Source: Pseudo-nitzschia pungens
Taxonomy: Eukaryota > Bacillariophyta > Bacillariophyceae > Bacillariales > Bacillariaceae
DNA length: 64,000 bases
Assembly (NCBI GenBank): GCA_037355855.1
Contig: CM074758.1
Location: 4,747,001 to 4,811,000, forward strand
Reading direction: 5' to 3'
Of this stretch, positions 1 through 10,025 are shown piece after piece. The first letter of the stretch is position 1; each line of letters begins with the position of its first letter. Position numbers and translations under genes: made by a program. Below the pieces are notes generated by a model that saw nothing but the letters and a program-made list of their open reading frames with translations, ran no database searches and was not told the origin of the DNA.

Positions 1-1640
1 TGAACAGTCCACTGTAGACTCACGATTTGCCAGGACTTTACGTATTGTTATTGTTAAGGCTTCCCCTTATTTACAGACCAGTATGAAATAGTTTATATCT
101 ACGATTAATTTCCCCGAAGATCGCTGACGAGCGAATATCAACACAATGACCCCTGCTCCGCATGACATTCCCAACTTTTATTTATACTCCCAAATGACAA
201 CACCAACTTTTATTTATACTCCCAACTTATCGGAGCGCTATTAACTGGCTACTAATAGCAATCCAACCACGTCATCATTGGTTTGCGAATGATTCCTGCT
301 CGCCGTCCCTGTACTCCTACGGACCAGGATATAGCCTCTTTCCTGCTTCTCAATCTCCGACCTACCACTACTCTTTTCCCATTCATCTGCTCCTTCAAGT
401 TTATCATACAATATTGAGGGGTATTTTCCGTGCCTACCGAATGCCAGTCTCCGATTACAGTTTTTATCCCAACTCTTATTTATCTCCCACCTACTTTCAA
501 TAGGGCGCTATTACTTGGGCACTAATAGCACCCCACTACCAACATCATCACCAGGCACGGTTCAAGATTGCCGTGATCATCTTCAGATCACTTGCTTCTA
601 CCCTGATTCTCCAACCTCCGTACCTTCCACCTTATACTCTTCCAAACTCCTTCTACTCCTATTTTTCAGTCCATTCGATATACCTACCCCTGACCTCGAC
701 CAGCACTCTAAACCAAGGACCCAAGAAGTTTCTCTCCGCCTGATGTAATCACATTCGTGGTTGATTGTTACGTTTAAGTTCCTAAGGAACCAGGATATTC
801 AAGATTTCCGACATCATCTTTCCCTGCCACCGGCAGGGTTTTCTACCCGAGGATCTACCCTTGAGAGTACATCTTCAATCTTAACTTGCCCGCTCCACTA
901 GAACCATACGAATTTTAGTGGCGCCAGCGCTCTGTGAGCTTATGCCAGCAAGTGCACTAAGTGAAATGTTGCTCGCTAAGTCGAGAGTTTAAATTAGATA
1001 TTTCCATTATGAATCTTATCCACACAATTAACCTTCTGTACACGAGTCTACTAGAGCCCGTGTATTTACACTTAATGCACTGTAGACTCGGTACTTAGAG
1101 TCCTATTTTTAGTAATCTTGGTATTCCTCTTTCAGTAAGTGGTAATGTCCCATATCTCTAGTCCCGGTCATTCTTATTCCCTCATATCTCAAGTCCCGGT
1201 CACTCTCATTCCCAGTTCCAGTCCATATTCAATGGCCTTATTTCATTCAATAGTCTTACGAAGCATATCATACGTGCATACTTGGTATCACGTCCAAACA
1301 TCGAGGCTGGCGGCTCGGGAGAGGATTGTTTTCTATTCATTCGGTTCGGTTCCGCGTTGGATAATTCAAGTCAAGGATGAGAAATGACCGTTGACAAATT
1401 GGCGACAATAACAGCGAGGCAGGAATGAGGATTCCATTTGGGCGATCAATCAAAAAAAAAAAAGACTTACCTACCGGTATGTCATGACAAACACAAAACA
1501 AAACACCCACTTTTTAGTTTCATACAATTAGTACCGTTAATGCATGTTACAATCGATTGTAGGCTTGTTCTTTTAGATTTACAAGATTCCGTTCGGTTCG
1601 GTTCGGTTCGGGGACAAGTGCGTGACGATCGATACCCGAT
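1..1640. other. Intergenic stretch, no gene recognised
   Basis: No ORF here resembles a known protein. Two degenerate copies of a motif (TTTATTTAT, then CGCTATTA and ACTAATAGCA) lie at about 200-255 and 458-530. An imperfect repeat around AGTCCCGGTCA lies at about 1140-1235. These look like decayed repeat or LTR debris. A short GGTTC tandem at about 1590-1615 leads into the minisatellite. Confidence 0.5.
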
Positions 1641-1654
1641 ACCTACCAACGGAA

Positions 1655-1835
1655 GTGGTCCCCCCTGTATTATCGACGCGTTGGTTGCTGCTTGCTGTCC
1701 CCCCCTGTTTTATCGACGCGTTGCTGCTTGCTGCTGCTTGCTGTCCCCCCTGTATTATCGACGCGTTGCTGCTTGCTGTCCCCCCTGTATTATCGACGCG
1801 TTGCTCCTGCTTGCTTTCCCCCCAACGTCGATTGA
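1655..1835 (+). repeat. GC-rich minisatellite array 1
   Basis: Four to five units of about 34 bp, each with TATTATCGACGCGTTGCTG followed by a TTGCTGTCCCCCC-like tail of variable C count. The same unit occurs at 8440-9321, 17505-17788 and 22340-22568. Here it is in the orientation seen at 22340-22568, so it flanks the GCR1_C-like gene on its far side once Copia-1 is removed. The open frames across it are by-products of the repeat. Confidence 0.85.
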
Positions 1836-1944
1836 TAGAAGCAGCAGCAGCAGGAAGGTTTATGTGTTTCTTTTCTTTTGGTCTCTGCTTGGGAAAAAGT
1901 GTTTTTTTTTTAAAAATTTTTTTATCTCATAAGAAGTTTCTTTC

Positions 1945-2133
1945 TTAATACAACATAAGAAGTTTGTTTCTATGGTAAGCACCTCTGCTGCGAGCACGTT
2001 GATGCGAGCATTGTGTGTGTTTGCTCTTTTTGTCTCGTAGTAAAGCTACGGTGATAAGGTAATAATAACTAAAGTGTTTGAAGAATTTGGTTGTTGTCTT
2101 GTACCACAGCGCCCCGTACGGCGCCCTGTACGG
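1945..2133 (-). pseudogene. Severed C-terminal end of the GCR1_C-like gene
   Basis: When Copia-1 (2134-21658) is removed with one TSD copy, the minus-strand frame from 22326 down to 21659 runs without a break into this segment. It adds about 60 codons, beginning RAPYGALWYK after HEAPY, and ends at a stop near 1945. Frame continuity suggests that this was the 3' end of the gene before insertion. The tail is not recognised as a domain, so it could be a read-through 3' UTR. Confidence 0.4.
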
Positions 2134-2358
2134 GAACAAGTAATATCATGTAAGTTGACGGACTTGTCCAGTCTCAAGAAGAAAATTAGATAAACTTCAT
2201 AAACTAGATAATTTTCGAAGTGTAAGCATGTGCCTTATTGTGCATCACACTTTGCCTTCTTGTTAACGTTAGTGGTTCCTTTACCACATTACTAATTTTA
2301 ATATTTGTTTCGTATGACGGGCTCCTGACAGACGGTTCGACCCATTTGATTCTCAACA
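2134..2358 (-). repeat. Copia-1 3' LTR
   Basis: This 225-bp copy matches 21434-21658 base for base by eye. It directly follows the TSD copy TACGG at 2129-2133. Confidence 0.93.
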
Positions 2359-2377
2359 CACTCCTGCGACATTGGTT

Positions 2378-4771
2378 TCAGGTAACTACCTTGGTGTTGT
2401 CTGCAATGTTGTCTTGGTGGGACCGGTTGGTTTTAGCCTTGTAGTAGGCCTTCTTGTATTCGTTGTACTCTTGTTCAGAGATCCCAAGAATGGTGTTTCT
2501 AAACTTCCGAAACAATGATCCTTGTAGAGGCTTGGTGAAATAGTCTGCAATCATTTGGTCAGTTGGCATGTACTCAATGGTCACTTCCCCTTTCTGAACG
2601 CGATCAGTCACAAAGAAATACCGGATGTTGATGTGTTTTGTTCTCTTTCCACTGCTAGCCTTCCCATTCTTCTCCAAACGTATTGAGCTTGTGTTGTCTT
2701 GATATAGTATGGTTGATCCATTTCCAAGCACTGGGCTCACTGCTTTTGAGGTATTGTCGGTCATGTGCTGGCCTTGTGCCATGAGGAACTGTCTTGCCCA
2801 GCATATAAACGACATGTTGTCATCTACTCCTACAATTTCTGCTTCTGTTGAGCTCCTTGTATTTAGCTTCTGCTTGGTTGATGTTGCCATTGCTCCCCCG
2901 CGTCCAAATGTCATGAAACCTCCTGTGTGGCTCCTCATGTCCTCGTGTACTGCGAATGCTGCATCCACATGCCAGTATACATCCCCAGACTTATCCCATC
3001 CAAGCACCAGTGGTAGAAATGGTGTCTCTTTGAGATAGGATAGAACCCGCTTTAGTTTCTTCCAGTTATTTGTGTCCGGCGACTTGGTTCTCGTGCAGAG
3101 GAAAGCTATTGCTGTTTGTATGTCTGGGCGTGTCCGCTTGGCCATGAATAGTAGCTTGGCGACATAGTGGTGAAAAATTACAGCTTGGTCCTCCGGTAAC
3201 TTCTCACTTGCTCCATTAATCTTGAAGAGATGATCTGCAGCAGGCGTCACGGCCTCACAACCATCCAAATCCTTTGGTAGGTTCTGTAGGATCTCCTCCA
3301 GGTAGTCAAACATGCTAAACTTGACCACACCAGCTTCTGTGTAGTCAATGGTCATTCCAATGTAGTCATGTATCTTTCCGCGTGTCTCAGTTAGTGGCGA
3401 GATCTGCCCGTACACCTTGTTTAGGTCCTTGATGACGTTGGTTACCACTTCTGGGTCCTTGTGGGATATCTTCAAATCATCCACATGCCAAACAATGGTA
3501 CATTGTTCGTCGTTGATCATTTTGTTCATTGTACATGCATCATAAGGATTCCATTCGAAACCCCAGTCCTTGAGGGTCCCTGATAGGTTCTCCCAGAAAA
3601 GGATTGCAGCTCGCATGGTGCCATATATGGCCTTCTCTGCCTTCGCATATAACATCTTCTTGCCGTGTCGGTCGATCAGGTGTGGTCTGTACATCTTGGG
3701 ATCGATCCTGCATAGGAGCTCGGCCATGGTCCCATCCAACCGGATGAACACGTCTTCTCCTTTGGGCATGTCTGTTTGTAGGAACGCGCCGGGGATATCG
3801 ACAGTGGCCACATCCCGTCCTTCGATTGCATCGATAACACACGATAGCATTAACGCATGTAGCGAAACAGTGGGTGAGGCAGCATCTTCTTTGGCAATAA
3901 AATCACGTTGCTTCCTTCCATCAGCACAGCCCCGGCCTTTTACCTTCCCTTCTCGTTTGCGCTTAAGAAACATTAGAAATGGCAGAGCTTGTTGCACTTG
4001 CTCCTTGGTCATGCTTCGTGGATCGACAACTGATCCCACTTTCCTGTCGTGGAATTGTTGGAGTTCCTTCAGTACAGCGTCCACGCCTTCATCACCGAAA
4101 ATCTTTAGCCCTTGCTTTACACCGTACTGCTTCGTAACCTGGCTGGCATCAAGATTGTTGTAGTTTTCTATGGCCGCTGCAACCAGCAGGACTGCCTCGT
4201 GGTCATTGCTGATTTTCTCCACTGCTGCGGAGAACCCCGCAGTTGTGAACAAACGGCTGCGGCTTGTTGTCGCAAACCCATCGTTCGAGCCGTATTTGTT
4301 GTGTGTTCTTCGAACGGTCGTTCGTAGCCGATGTGCGATAGGTTCGAAGGTGTTCCGAATTCGATCACCAAGTCCATCGTCTGTTTCTCCATCCTGTCCT
4401 TCCTCTGTGTCACTCTGTTCCGCGCCATCGGTACTGGTTTGGTCATCAGCGTTGTCCTTCAGTTCTGTTACCTCCTCTGAACTTCCTTTGGTGGAGGCAT
4501 CATCATCATTCTCAGCATGGGTTGGCGAGCTGTCGGGCACTCTATCCTCTGATTCGATGAGCGCCTGGTCTTCGGCGATAAGGTCCGATAGTTCTGACTC
4601 GTCATCAGACTTCCCCGGTGTGTAGTTGGCATCGCTGGCATTGTCGTCCTCGCTGTTAATATCCTCGTCAATATCGGCGATTGTTGTGGTTCCGGTACTT
4701 ATGAGAATACCATCTGGCATGTTATCGCGCTCCGCAAGCGATTCGATTTTGGCGATGACTGCATTTGTCAT
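2378..4771 (-). CDS. Copia-1 reverse transcriptase and RNase H segment
   Basis: This is the C-terminal part of the Copia-1 polyprotein and copies element RNA into DNA. An acidic linker comes first. The RT follows, with VATVDIPGAFLQTDMP and the catalytic IVWHVDDLKIS, the diatom form of the copia YVDD box. RNase H comes last, with YWHVDAAFAVHED, STKQKLNTRSSTEAE and the C-terminal KHINIRYFFV...DYFTKPLQG signature. The segment is in the same frame as the upstream protease-integrase segment. The TGA at 4793-4795 stands where the Copia-2 homologue has Arg (GRRIRRRS), as expected of a CGA to TGA change. The stop at 2378-2380 is also TGA and lies 20 bp before the LTR. Confidence 0.93.
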   Translation of the reverse strand: MTNAVIAKIESLAERDNMPDGILISTGTTTIADIDEDINSEDDNASDANYTPGKSDDESELSDLIAEDQALIESEDRVPDSSPTHAENDDDASTKGSSEEVTELKDNADDQTSTDGAEQSDTEEGQDGETDDGLGDRIRNTFEPIAHRLRTTVRRTHNKYGSNDGFATTSRSRLFTTAGFSAAVEKISNDHEAVLLVAAAIENYNNLDASQVTKQYGVKQGLKIFGDEGVDAVLKELQQFHDRKVGSVVDPRSMTKEQVQQALPFLMFLKRKREGKVKGRGCADGRKQRDFIAKEDAASPTVSLHALMLSCVIDAIEGRDVATVDIPGAFLQTDMPKGEDVFIRLDGTMAELLCRIDPKMYRPHLIDRHGKKMLYAKAEKAIYGTMRAAILFWENLSGTLKDWGFEWNPYDACTMNKMINDEQCTIVWHVDDLKISHKDPEVVTNVIKDLNKVYGQISPLTETRGKIHDYIGMTIDYTEAGVVKFSMFDYLEEILQNLPKDLDGCEAVTPAADHLFKINGASEKLPEDQAVIFHHYVAKLLFMAKRTRPDIQTAIAFLCTRTKSPDTNNWKKLKRVLSYLKETPFLPLVLGWDKSGDVYWHVDAAFAVHEDMRSHTGGFMTFGRGGAMATSTKQKLNTRSSTEAEIVGVDDNMSFICWARQFLMAQGQHMTDNTSKAVSPVLGNGSTILYQDNTSSIRLEKNGKASSGKRTKHINIRYFFVTDRVQKGEVTIEYMPTDQMIADYFTKPLQGSLFRKFRNTILGISEQEYNEYKKAYYKAKTNRSHQDNIADNTKVVT

Positions 4772-4792
4772 AGGTATTGCTGTGGCAAACTG

Positions 4793-7345
4793 TCACCGAA
4801 TCCGTTTCCCGGTGTCGATGTTAAACGCCCAAAAACCCCCGGTTAAATCACCGGTAGGGCGCAAGTATACTGCATCGTCGGTTCGAGCACGCATGGTGTT
4901 GTCGGTGTCACCATGGTGCGCTTGTATACTCTCCAGAAATTGGAACCCCATACTTGAGGCGTCCAGCAATGTTCCCGTCATCAGTTCGCGCGCTGTGATG
5001 GTTGGTGACACACTTGTTGTCCGACAGTTTATCCAGTAGATTGCCGAGTACACCATTTCAATCACAAGGCGTCGTGGGAGCTTCCTGATTGGTAGGCTGT
5101 GCATCATGGCCCGGATGTTCTCTTTGACTGTTCTGATACTCCGTTCCACAGTTGGTTCATGCGCCTGGGCTGCGACGCAGCTGAGCCTGATTGGCGGCAT
5201 CATGCGCAGGAGCTCGTCGCACACACATTCAAAATCGTTATCTCCTCGGATTTCCACCACAGAAAAGCCACGGCTTGCATATTGTCCAGATAGGGTTTCG
5301 ATACAGGTGAGGATTGTTGACTTCTTGGTGTCTGCGATCGCGCGTGCTGAACGGATTCTGAGGTGTCGTGAGATACTGTGAAAGAAAGCCAAACCATTCA
5401 CCCACATGATATCCACACATAGTGTTACATTACCATATATACTTAGGATTTTGTCGGGCACACCGAGGATATCTTCTCGGGCGTGTTGTGGTTGCCTTCT
5501 TACTGTTTTCCCTTTTAGTATACCATTATGCTCTCCGTAGATGTCCTTCATGATTTGTATGTCCCGGCGTGTGACTGTGCAGTTCTTGATGAGGTTGTTA
5601 TCAATCATCTTGATTAAGCTCTTGCTGTTTGGTAGCCACAGCTGTTCTTGTAGTTTGCGCGCCTTTTCTGCGCGTCGACAGTCCAGATCAGAATACAACT
5701 TCTGTTGTCCTTCCACTGTGGTAATTGCTAGGAGCACGCCGCTCTCTTTTGTCATGTCGCAGTAGTAGAGATTGCATGCGGACCGGCCAAAACGTCGGGT
5801 CTCTCCATTGGTCTTGTGGACATGTAGGGCGTTGTCGATGGTGCTGTCCATGGTGACTCGGTATTGGTCCGTGACGCGTGCGAGGGATAGGACGTTAGCA
5901 ATACCGTCTTCATAGAACCAGACTTGTCCAAACCCAGGTAGGTCTGCAATCTGGTTGGTGGTGGCAGTCCCCGAGTTGCAGTGGATTGTCATCATGTTGT
6001 TCTTACCTTCAGCAGGTCTGATATTCTTCACCATTTTCCGGTTGCAGATGAGGTTGACGGAGGATTCGCTGTCGAGGAGTATCCAGTTTGGATTGACCCC
6101 GCCGCGAGTCTGTGCGAGGAGGAGTTCGATGGATTTGTTGTACTGGAATACCGGTGTGCCGGCCCCACTCCTGTGCTTTTGCATGGTCGGCGGGTCGATG
6201 TTGCCGCCACCCCCACTCCCGTGATGTGCCATGGTCGGGGAGTCCACACTCCTGTAGTTGTCATGGTTTGATCGGAAACTGAAATTATTACTGAAACTGA
6301 AATTATGACGAGTGGTCTCCACTGGAGTAGCAGGGGAGCCCACAGTGGTGTTCGCTGTATTAGCAGGGGATGCCACCAATTCCACTCCTGCAGTTTCCGG
6401 TGGATCGGTGACAATTGGGTTTTCTGGGTGGATATCGATAGATATCACGGTCGGAATAGGCGGGTCAGGAAGGTCGAGGAAAGCCGGGTTGTGTGCAGCA
6501 GGCATAGACGTTGTAGTTGTCTCGGACGAAGAGCTTCGTGGGACAAGGCGGGCACGCGGGTCAAAAGAGGAGACGTCGGACGATTTGGCAGTTGAGGCAT
6601 ATGACTCGTTGGACGACGCGTCAGTTGAGGCATATGACGCCGTGGTCAGGGCGCATGTAGCGAAAATGTCATTGGTGTGTTTCGGAGAGGCGACGACCGG
6701 CGCGGGACTCGCGCCAGGCGTGACGTGGTGTGAGTGTTTACCAGTAATAGGTGTAGTATCGTTCACCGTGATAGCGCATGGTGTGGGCTCTGGTGGGGAC
6801 GAGTTATCCATTCGTCCCATAATTTCAGTATTGCTGTGGACCACACCTAGTTGAAAGAATGAGTGGAATGTATCTCCAAAGTCTTCATTGCTGTCGGCGG
6901 CAACCATGAGGAGTTGTCGACTGGTAAGTTTTGCACCGCCGGATCGGGTTGTTTTCACTTGGTTGTTCGAGGTTGCTGGCGTTGGTGTGCTAGTGGTCGT
7001 CTTTGTCGTCTTGGTAACATCAGTAACTGGTGCCTGGACAGGTTGTTCTGGTGCCGGTTCTTGTACAGTTGTAGTGGTTCCTTTGGTCACGAAAGTCGTC
7101 GATTCCTTGTCGGACGTGGTCGACTTCCCTGAGGTGTTCCGACTGCCGGTTGGACCCTTACCTTTATTCCGGGACCCCTTGCGTGAGCCATGAAATTGTT
7201 GTAGCATGTCGATAGCCCGTGACACCGATTTTGGGTATTGGTTTGATCCTAGGCTGTATTGGTTGGCAAGCGTTTCTTTCAGTATGCTGGTTTCCTCATC
7301 ACTTCCTTCGATCATGAGAGTAGCGAGAAGTGATTGTTCGACCAA
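4793..7345 (-). CDS. Copia-1 gag end, protease and integrase segment
   Basis: The segment begins with the end of gag (a stretch aligning to Copia-2 around NQYSLG). A Ser/Thr/Pro-rich linker of more than 200 residues follows. The protease motif is NWILLDSESSVNLICN, where the usual D-S/T-G is D-S-E, in line with other CoDi elements. Integrase follows, with the tract RRAEKARKLQ, the core residues CVDIMWVNG, RGDNDFECV and the Glu of EPTVERSIRTVKENIR. It ends GDLTGGFWAFNIDTGKRIR before TGA. The frame is continuous with 7361-8138 upstream (TGA at 7361-7363) and 2378-4771 downstream. The first residue at 7345 is a TTG, so this is a slice of a polyprotein and not an independent gene. Confidence 0.9.
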   Translation of the reverse strand: MVEQSLLATLMIEGSDEETSILKETLANQYSLGSNQYPKSVSRAIDMLQQFHGSRKGSRNKGKGPTGSRNTSGKSTTSDKESTTFVTKGTTTTVQEPAPEQPVQAPVTDVTKTTKTTTSTPTPATSNNQVKTTRSGGAKLTSRQLLMVAADSNEDFGDTFHSFFQLGVVHSNTEIMGRMDNSSPPEPTPCAITVNDTTPITGKHSHHVTPGASPAPVVASPKHTNDIFATCALTTASYASTDASSNESYASTAKSSDVSSFDPRARLVPRSSSSETTTTSMPAAHNPAFLDLPDPPIPTVISIDIHPENPIVTDPPETAGVELVASPANTANTTVGSPATPVETTRHNFSFSNNFSFRSNHDNYRSVDSPTMAHHGSGGGGNIDPPTMQKHRSGAGTPVFQYNKSIELLLAQTRGGVNPNWILLDSESSVNLICNRKMVKNIRPAEGKNNMMTIHCNSGTATTNQIADLPGFGQVWFYEDGIANVLSLARVTDQYRVTMDSTIDNALHVHKTNGETRRFGRSACNLYYCDMTKESGVLLAITTVEGQQKLYSDLDCRRAEKARKLQEQLWLPNSKSLIKMIDNNLIKNCTVTRRDIQIMKDIYGEHNGILKGKTVRRQPQHAREDILGVPDKILSIYGNVTLCVDIMWVNGLAFFHSISRHLRIRSARAIADTKKSTILTCIETLSGQYASRGFSVVEIRGDNDFECVCDELLRMMPPIRLSCVAAQAHEPTVERSIRTVKENIRAMMHSLPIRKLPRRLVIEMVYSAIYWINCRTTSVSPTITARELMTGTLLDASSMGFQFLESIQAHHGDTDNTMRARTDDAVYLRPTGDLTGGFWAFNIDTGKRIR

Positions 7346-7360
7346 TCGGTCGATTTCTAT

Positions 7361-8138
7361 TCAGTTGGATTCGGTAAGTTTGAGGTATGCGTCGTGTGTG
7401 GTTACTGCGGTCTGGTCGATAATTATTGGTTCTTGTTTGAGGTGCGCAATGATAAAACCTTTCATGACTAAAGACCCACCGAGCGATTTGACGACTTCAT
7501 AGGCGTCCGTGACAGTCTTTCCGAACTCTGTTGCGTTGTTGGATCTCTGGCGAGTGCATAGTAGTTTGCGCAGCGCTCGGAGTAGGTTGGTCTCCATATG
7601 GACTTTAGTTTTGCTTCCTTGGTAACAGATATCTCTAAGGATGGTGAGTAGCCCAACAATACATTGCTTTGTGTCAACTGCTTCCCAGTCGTCATGTCCT
7701 TCGAGCTTGTCCATCATCTCGTCATCGATTTGGCCTAGGGCCACAGCGTAGATCTTCTTCATATCGCGTTGGTATACGCTGTATTCCTTGACCTTCTGTT
7801 TGAGGTCCTCATTGTACATTTGTTGTGCAATTGCCTTTTTGGCTGGGTTTTCTTCCATCGTTTCTTTCCCATCTTCTGACTTTACCTTGTCCATCCATTC
7901 ACTTTCATCTAGTGGCGTGGGGGCAAACTCGGTTCGGGTGGTTATCTTCATGTGCTTGATCGATAGTCCCACCTCTGGTACGTATTTCGATCCACCTAGT
8001 GTTTGAAGGCGTCGCTTGAACTTCTTGTAGTCCTGCGCTGACGCTTCTCCCTTCATGATGACACCTTTCATTTCGTTTTGGTCATCACCGGTGAACGCTT
8101 CGGTTTCTTTCTCTGTTTTGGTTTTGGGTCTTTTACTG
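7361..8138 (-). CDS. Copia-1 gag, main part
   Basis: This is the capsid-like region of Copia-1, homologous to residues about 40-270 of Copia-2 gag: TEAFTGDDQNEMKGVIM matches TERKFTGLDQDELKGVVV. It has no zinc knuckle. The true start is the ATG at 21308. The first 31 codons and one extra base lie at 21215-21308, beyond the 13-kb insertion. Removing 8139-21214 with one copy of the 2-bp TSD joins GGNT to SKRPKTKTE in frame. The open frame running past 8138 to 8227 reads into the TIR of the inserted element and is not gag. It ends in TGA at 7361-7363, where Copia-2 reads on. Confidence 0.88.
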
Positions 8139-8162
8139 CGTCCGAAAACTGTTTCGCGACCC
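8139..8162 (+). repeat. Left TIR of the 13.1-kb element
   Basis: 24 bp, exact inverted match to 21191-21214. It is followed at once by several ATCGCGACC copies up to about 8205, which may be subterminal transposase-binding repeats. Confidence 0.87.
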
Positions 8163-8438
8163 ATCGCGACCAATCGCGACCGGATCGCGACCCAATCGCC
8201 ACTTGTCTCAGAAAAATGCGACCCCAATTTTTTATTTCACAACCTTTTTTCCACTATTCTCAACCTTATTTCTCCTTTTTCTCGATCCCCGCATCGTTTT
8301 CAGGAAAATGTTCTGATCTAGACCCTGATATTCAGTCCCTCGTCACCCTTTCATTCCATTTTACACATTTGACACATTTGACTCAACATAACAAATAATT
8401 TTTAATCAGATTTACTTCAATCACACAAAAGTGACAGC
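8163..8438. other. Left subterminal region of the 13.1-kb element
   Basis: Non-coding. TCGCGACC repeats lie at the outer edge, followed by AT-rich DNA with CACATTTGACACATTTGACTC. No gene seen. Confidence 0.5.
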
Positions 8439-8439
8439 A

Positions 8440-9321
8440 AGCAGCAACCAATGCGTCGATAATACAGGGGGGAAAGCAAGCAGCAGCAACGCGTCGATAA
8501 TACAAACGCGTCGATAATACAGGGGGGACAGCAAGCAGCAGCAACGCGTCGATAATACAGCAGGGGGGACAGCAAGCAGCAACGCGTCGATAATACAGCA
8601 GAGGGGACAGCAAGCAGCAGCAAGCAGCAACGCGTCGATAATACAGGGGGGGACAGCAAGCAGGAGCAACGCGTCGATAATACACCAGGGGGGACAGCAA
8701 GCAGCAGCAACGTGTCGATAATACAGCAGGGGGGACAGCAAACAGCAACGCGTCGATAATACACCAGGGGGGACAGCAAGCAGCAGCAAGCAGCGACGTG
8801 TCGGTAATACAGGGGGGACAGCAAGCAGATAGAGGTGCTGAGTGAATGAGCCAATCAAAAAAATCAATTTTCCAGTACAAATTGTACAGGAATATACGTA
8901 GAAAACAATTAATACAGGGGGGACAGCAAACAGCAAACAGCAGCAACGCGTCGATAATACAGGGGGGACAGCAAGCAACGAACGCGTCGATAATACAGGG
9001 GGGACAGCAAACAGCAAACAGCAGCAGCAACGCGTCGATAATACAGGGGGGAGAGCAAGCAGCAACGAACGCGTCGACAATACAGGGGGGACAGCAAGCA
9101 GCAACGAACGCGTCGATAATACAAGGGGGACAGCAAGCAGCAACGCGTCGATAATACAGGGGGGGAACAGCAAGCAGCAGCAAGCAGCAACGCGTCAATA
9201 ATACAGGGGGGGGGGGACTGCAAGCAGCAAGCAGCAGCAACGCGTCGATAATACAGGGGGGGACAGCAAGCAGCAGCAACGCGTCGATAATACAGGGGGG
9301 GATAGCAAGCAGCAGCAAGCA
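8440..9321 (-). repeat. GC-rich minisatellite array 2
   Basis: About 20 units with core ACGCGTCGATAATACAG, then a G run, then ACAGCAAGCAGCAGCA; this is the reverse complement of the unit in arrays 1 and 4. A non-repeat module at about 8826-8916 (GTGCTGAGTGAATGAGCC...TTTTCCAGTACAAATTGTACAG) recurs at about 17643-17738, so both arrays derive from one ancestral array. The four-gene transposon entered this array at 9321/17505. The spurious frames read LYYRRVAAC and similar. Confidence 0.88.
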
Positions 9322-9336
9322 GGGCCCTCCGGAACT
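9322..9336 (+). repeat. Left TIR of the four-gene element
   Basis: GGGCCCTCCGGAACT, exact inverted match to 17490-17504. Confidence 0.82.
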
Positions 9337-9429
9337 GAAAAAAAAATCGCGCGTACCGCACTTTGTGTCGAGTCCCGTTAAAAAATATCAATTTTTACAA
9401 CCGTGCGGTTCCCTAATGTAAAAGGGGGA

Positions 9430-9716
9430 AAATAATTTTTTAAGGGGTAAAAAACGTGGGTTTTTTTTCACCATCAATAACCCACGAGTTGCAACGTGGG
9501 TTTTTTTCACCGTGAAAAACCCACTTGAACCCACGTGACTCCACGAACCCACGAATGGAATAATTGTGGGTTCATATGAACCCACGTTAACCCACGTTAA
9601 CCCACAAAAATAACCCACGATAACCCACGATAACCCATGAAAACCCACGAAAACCCACGAAATAACCCATGATAACCCACGACTTTTTTCCGTGAACCCA
9701 CGAACCCACGATTGTG
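9430..9716 (+). repeat. Left CCCACG subterminal repeat block
   Basis: Densely packed AACCCACGA, TAACCCACGA and AACCCACGTT units, with hairpins such as CGTGGGTTTTTTTCACCGTG facing CACCGTGAAAAACCCACG. It is a long, imperfect inverted match to 17150-17385. It superficially resembles telomere repeats but has a 10-bp CG-containing unit. It probably acts as a long TIR or binding-site array. Confidence 0.8.
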
Positions 9717-9768
9717 GGTCAACTTTCGGTGAATGTTACACCGACAAGACGTGAGCGCTCATTAGCTC

Positions 9769-10022
9769 AACTTTCCATGAAGCTAGTGAGCGCTCAGCTC
9801 ATTTCCGTGAACGCTCTATATCGACATCAACTTTCCGTGAAGCTTGTGAGCGCTCAGCTCATTTCCGTGAACGCTCTATATCGACATCAACTTTCCGTGA
9901 AGCTAGTGAGTGCTCAGCTCATTTCCGTGAACGCTCTATATCGACATCAACTTTCCGTGAAGCTAGTGAGCGCTCAGCTCATTTCCGTGAACGCTCTATA
10001 CATCGACATCAACTTTCCGTGA
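9769..10022 (+). repeat. 60-bp tandem repeat upstream of the WQGSE gene
   Basis: Four copies with an exact 60-bp period and a partial fifth copy. Each has AACTTTCCGTGAAGCTAGTG, the palindrome TGAGCGCTCA and a second TTTCCGTGAACGCTC. The array stops a few bases before the ATG at 10026. Its place and palindromic content suggest promoter or protein-binding sites. Confidence 0.85.
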
Positions 10023-10025
10023 ACC

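Noticed and set aside
8440..9321. Regular repeats of about 34 bp that look like a CRISPR array
   Set aside because: The whole unit repeats with variable G-run length and no unique spacers; the genome is eukaryotic and no cas-like gene is near. It is a minisatellite.
8383..9391. Long open frames reading LYYRRVAACCPP or CIIDALLLAV on the minus strand, and similar frames at 1438-1948, 17381-17754 and 22254-22683
   Set aside because: They are translations of the minisatellite in its open phases, lack non-repeat sequence and occur in several frames at once.
9430..9716. Interstitial telomere made of TAACCC-like repeats
   Set aside because: The unit is about 10 bp with CG (AACCCACGA), is inverted at 17150-17385 and is bounded by transposon ends, so it is part of the element.
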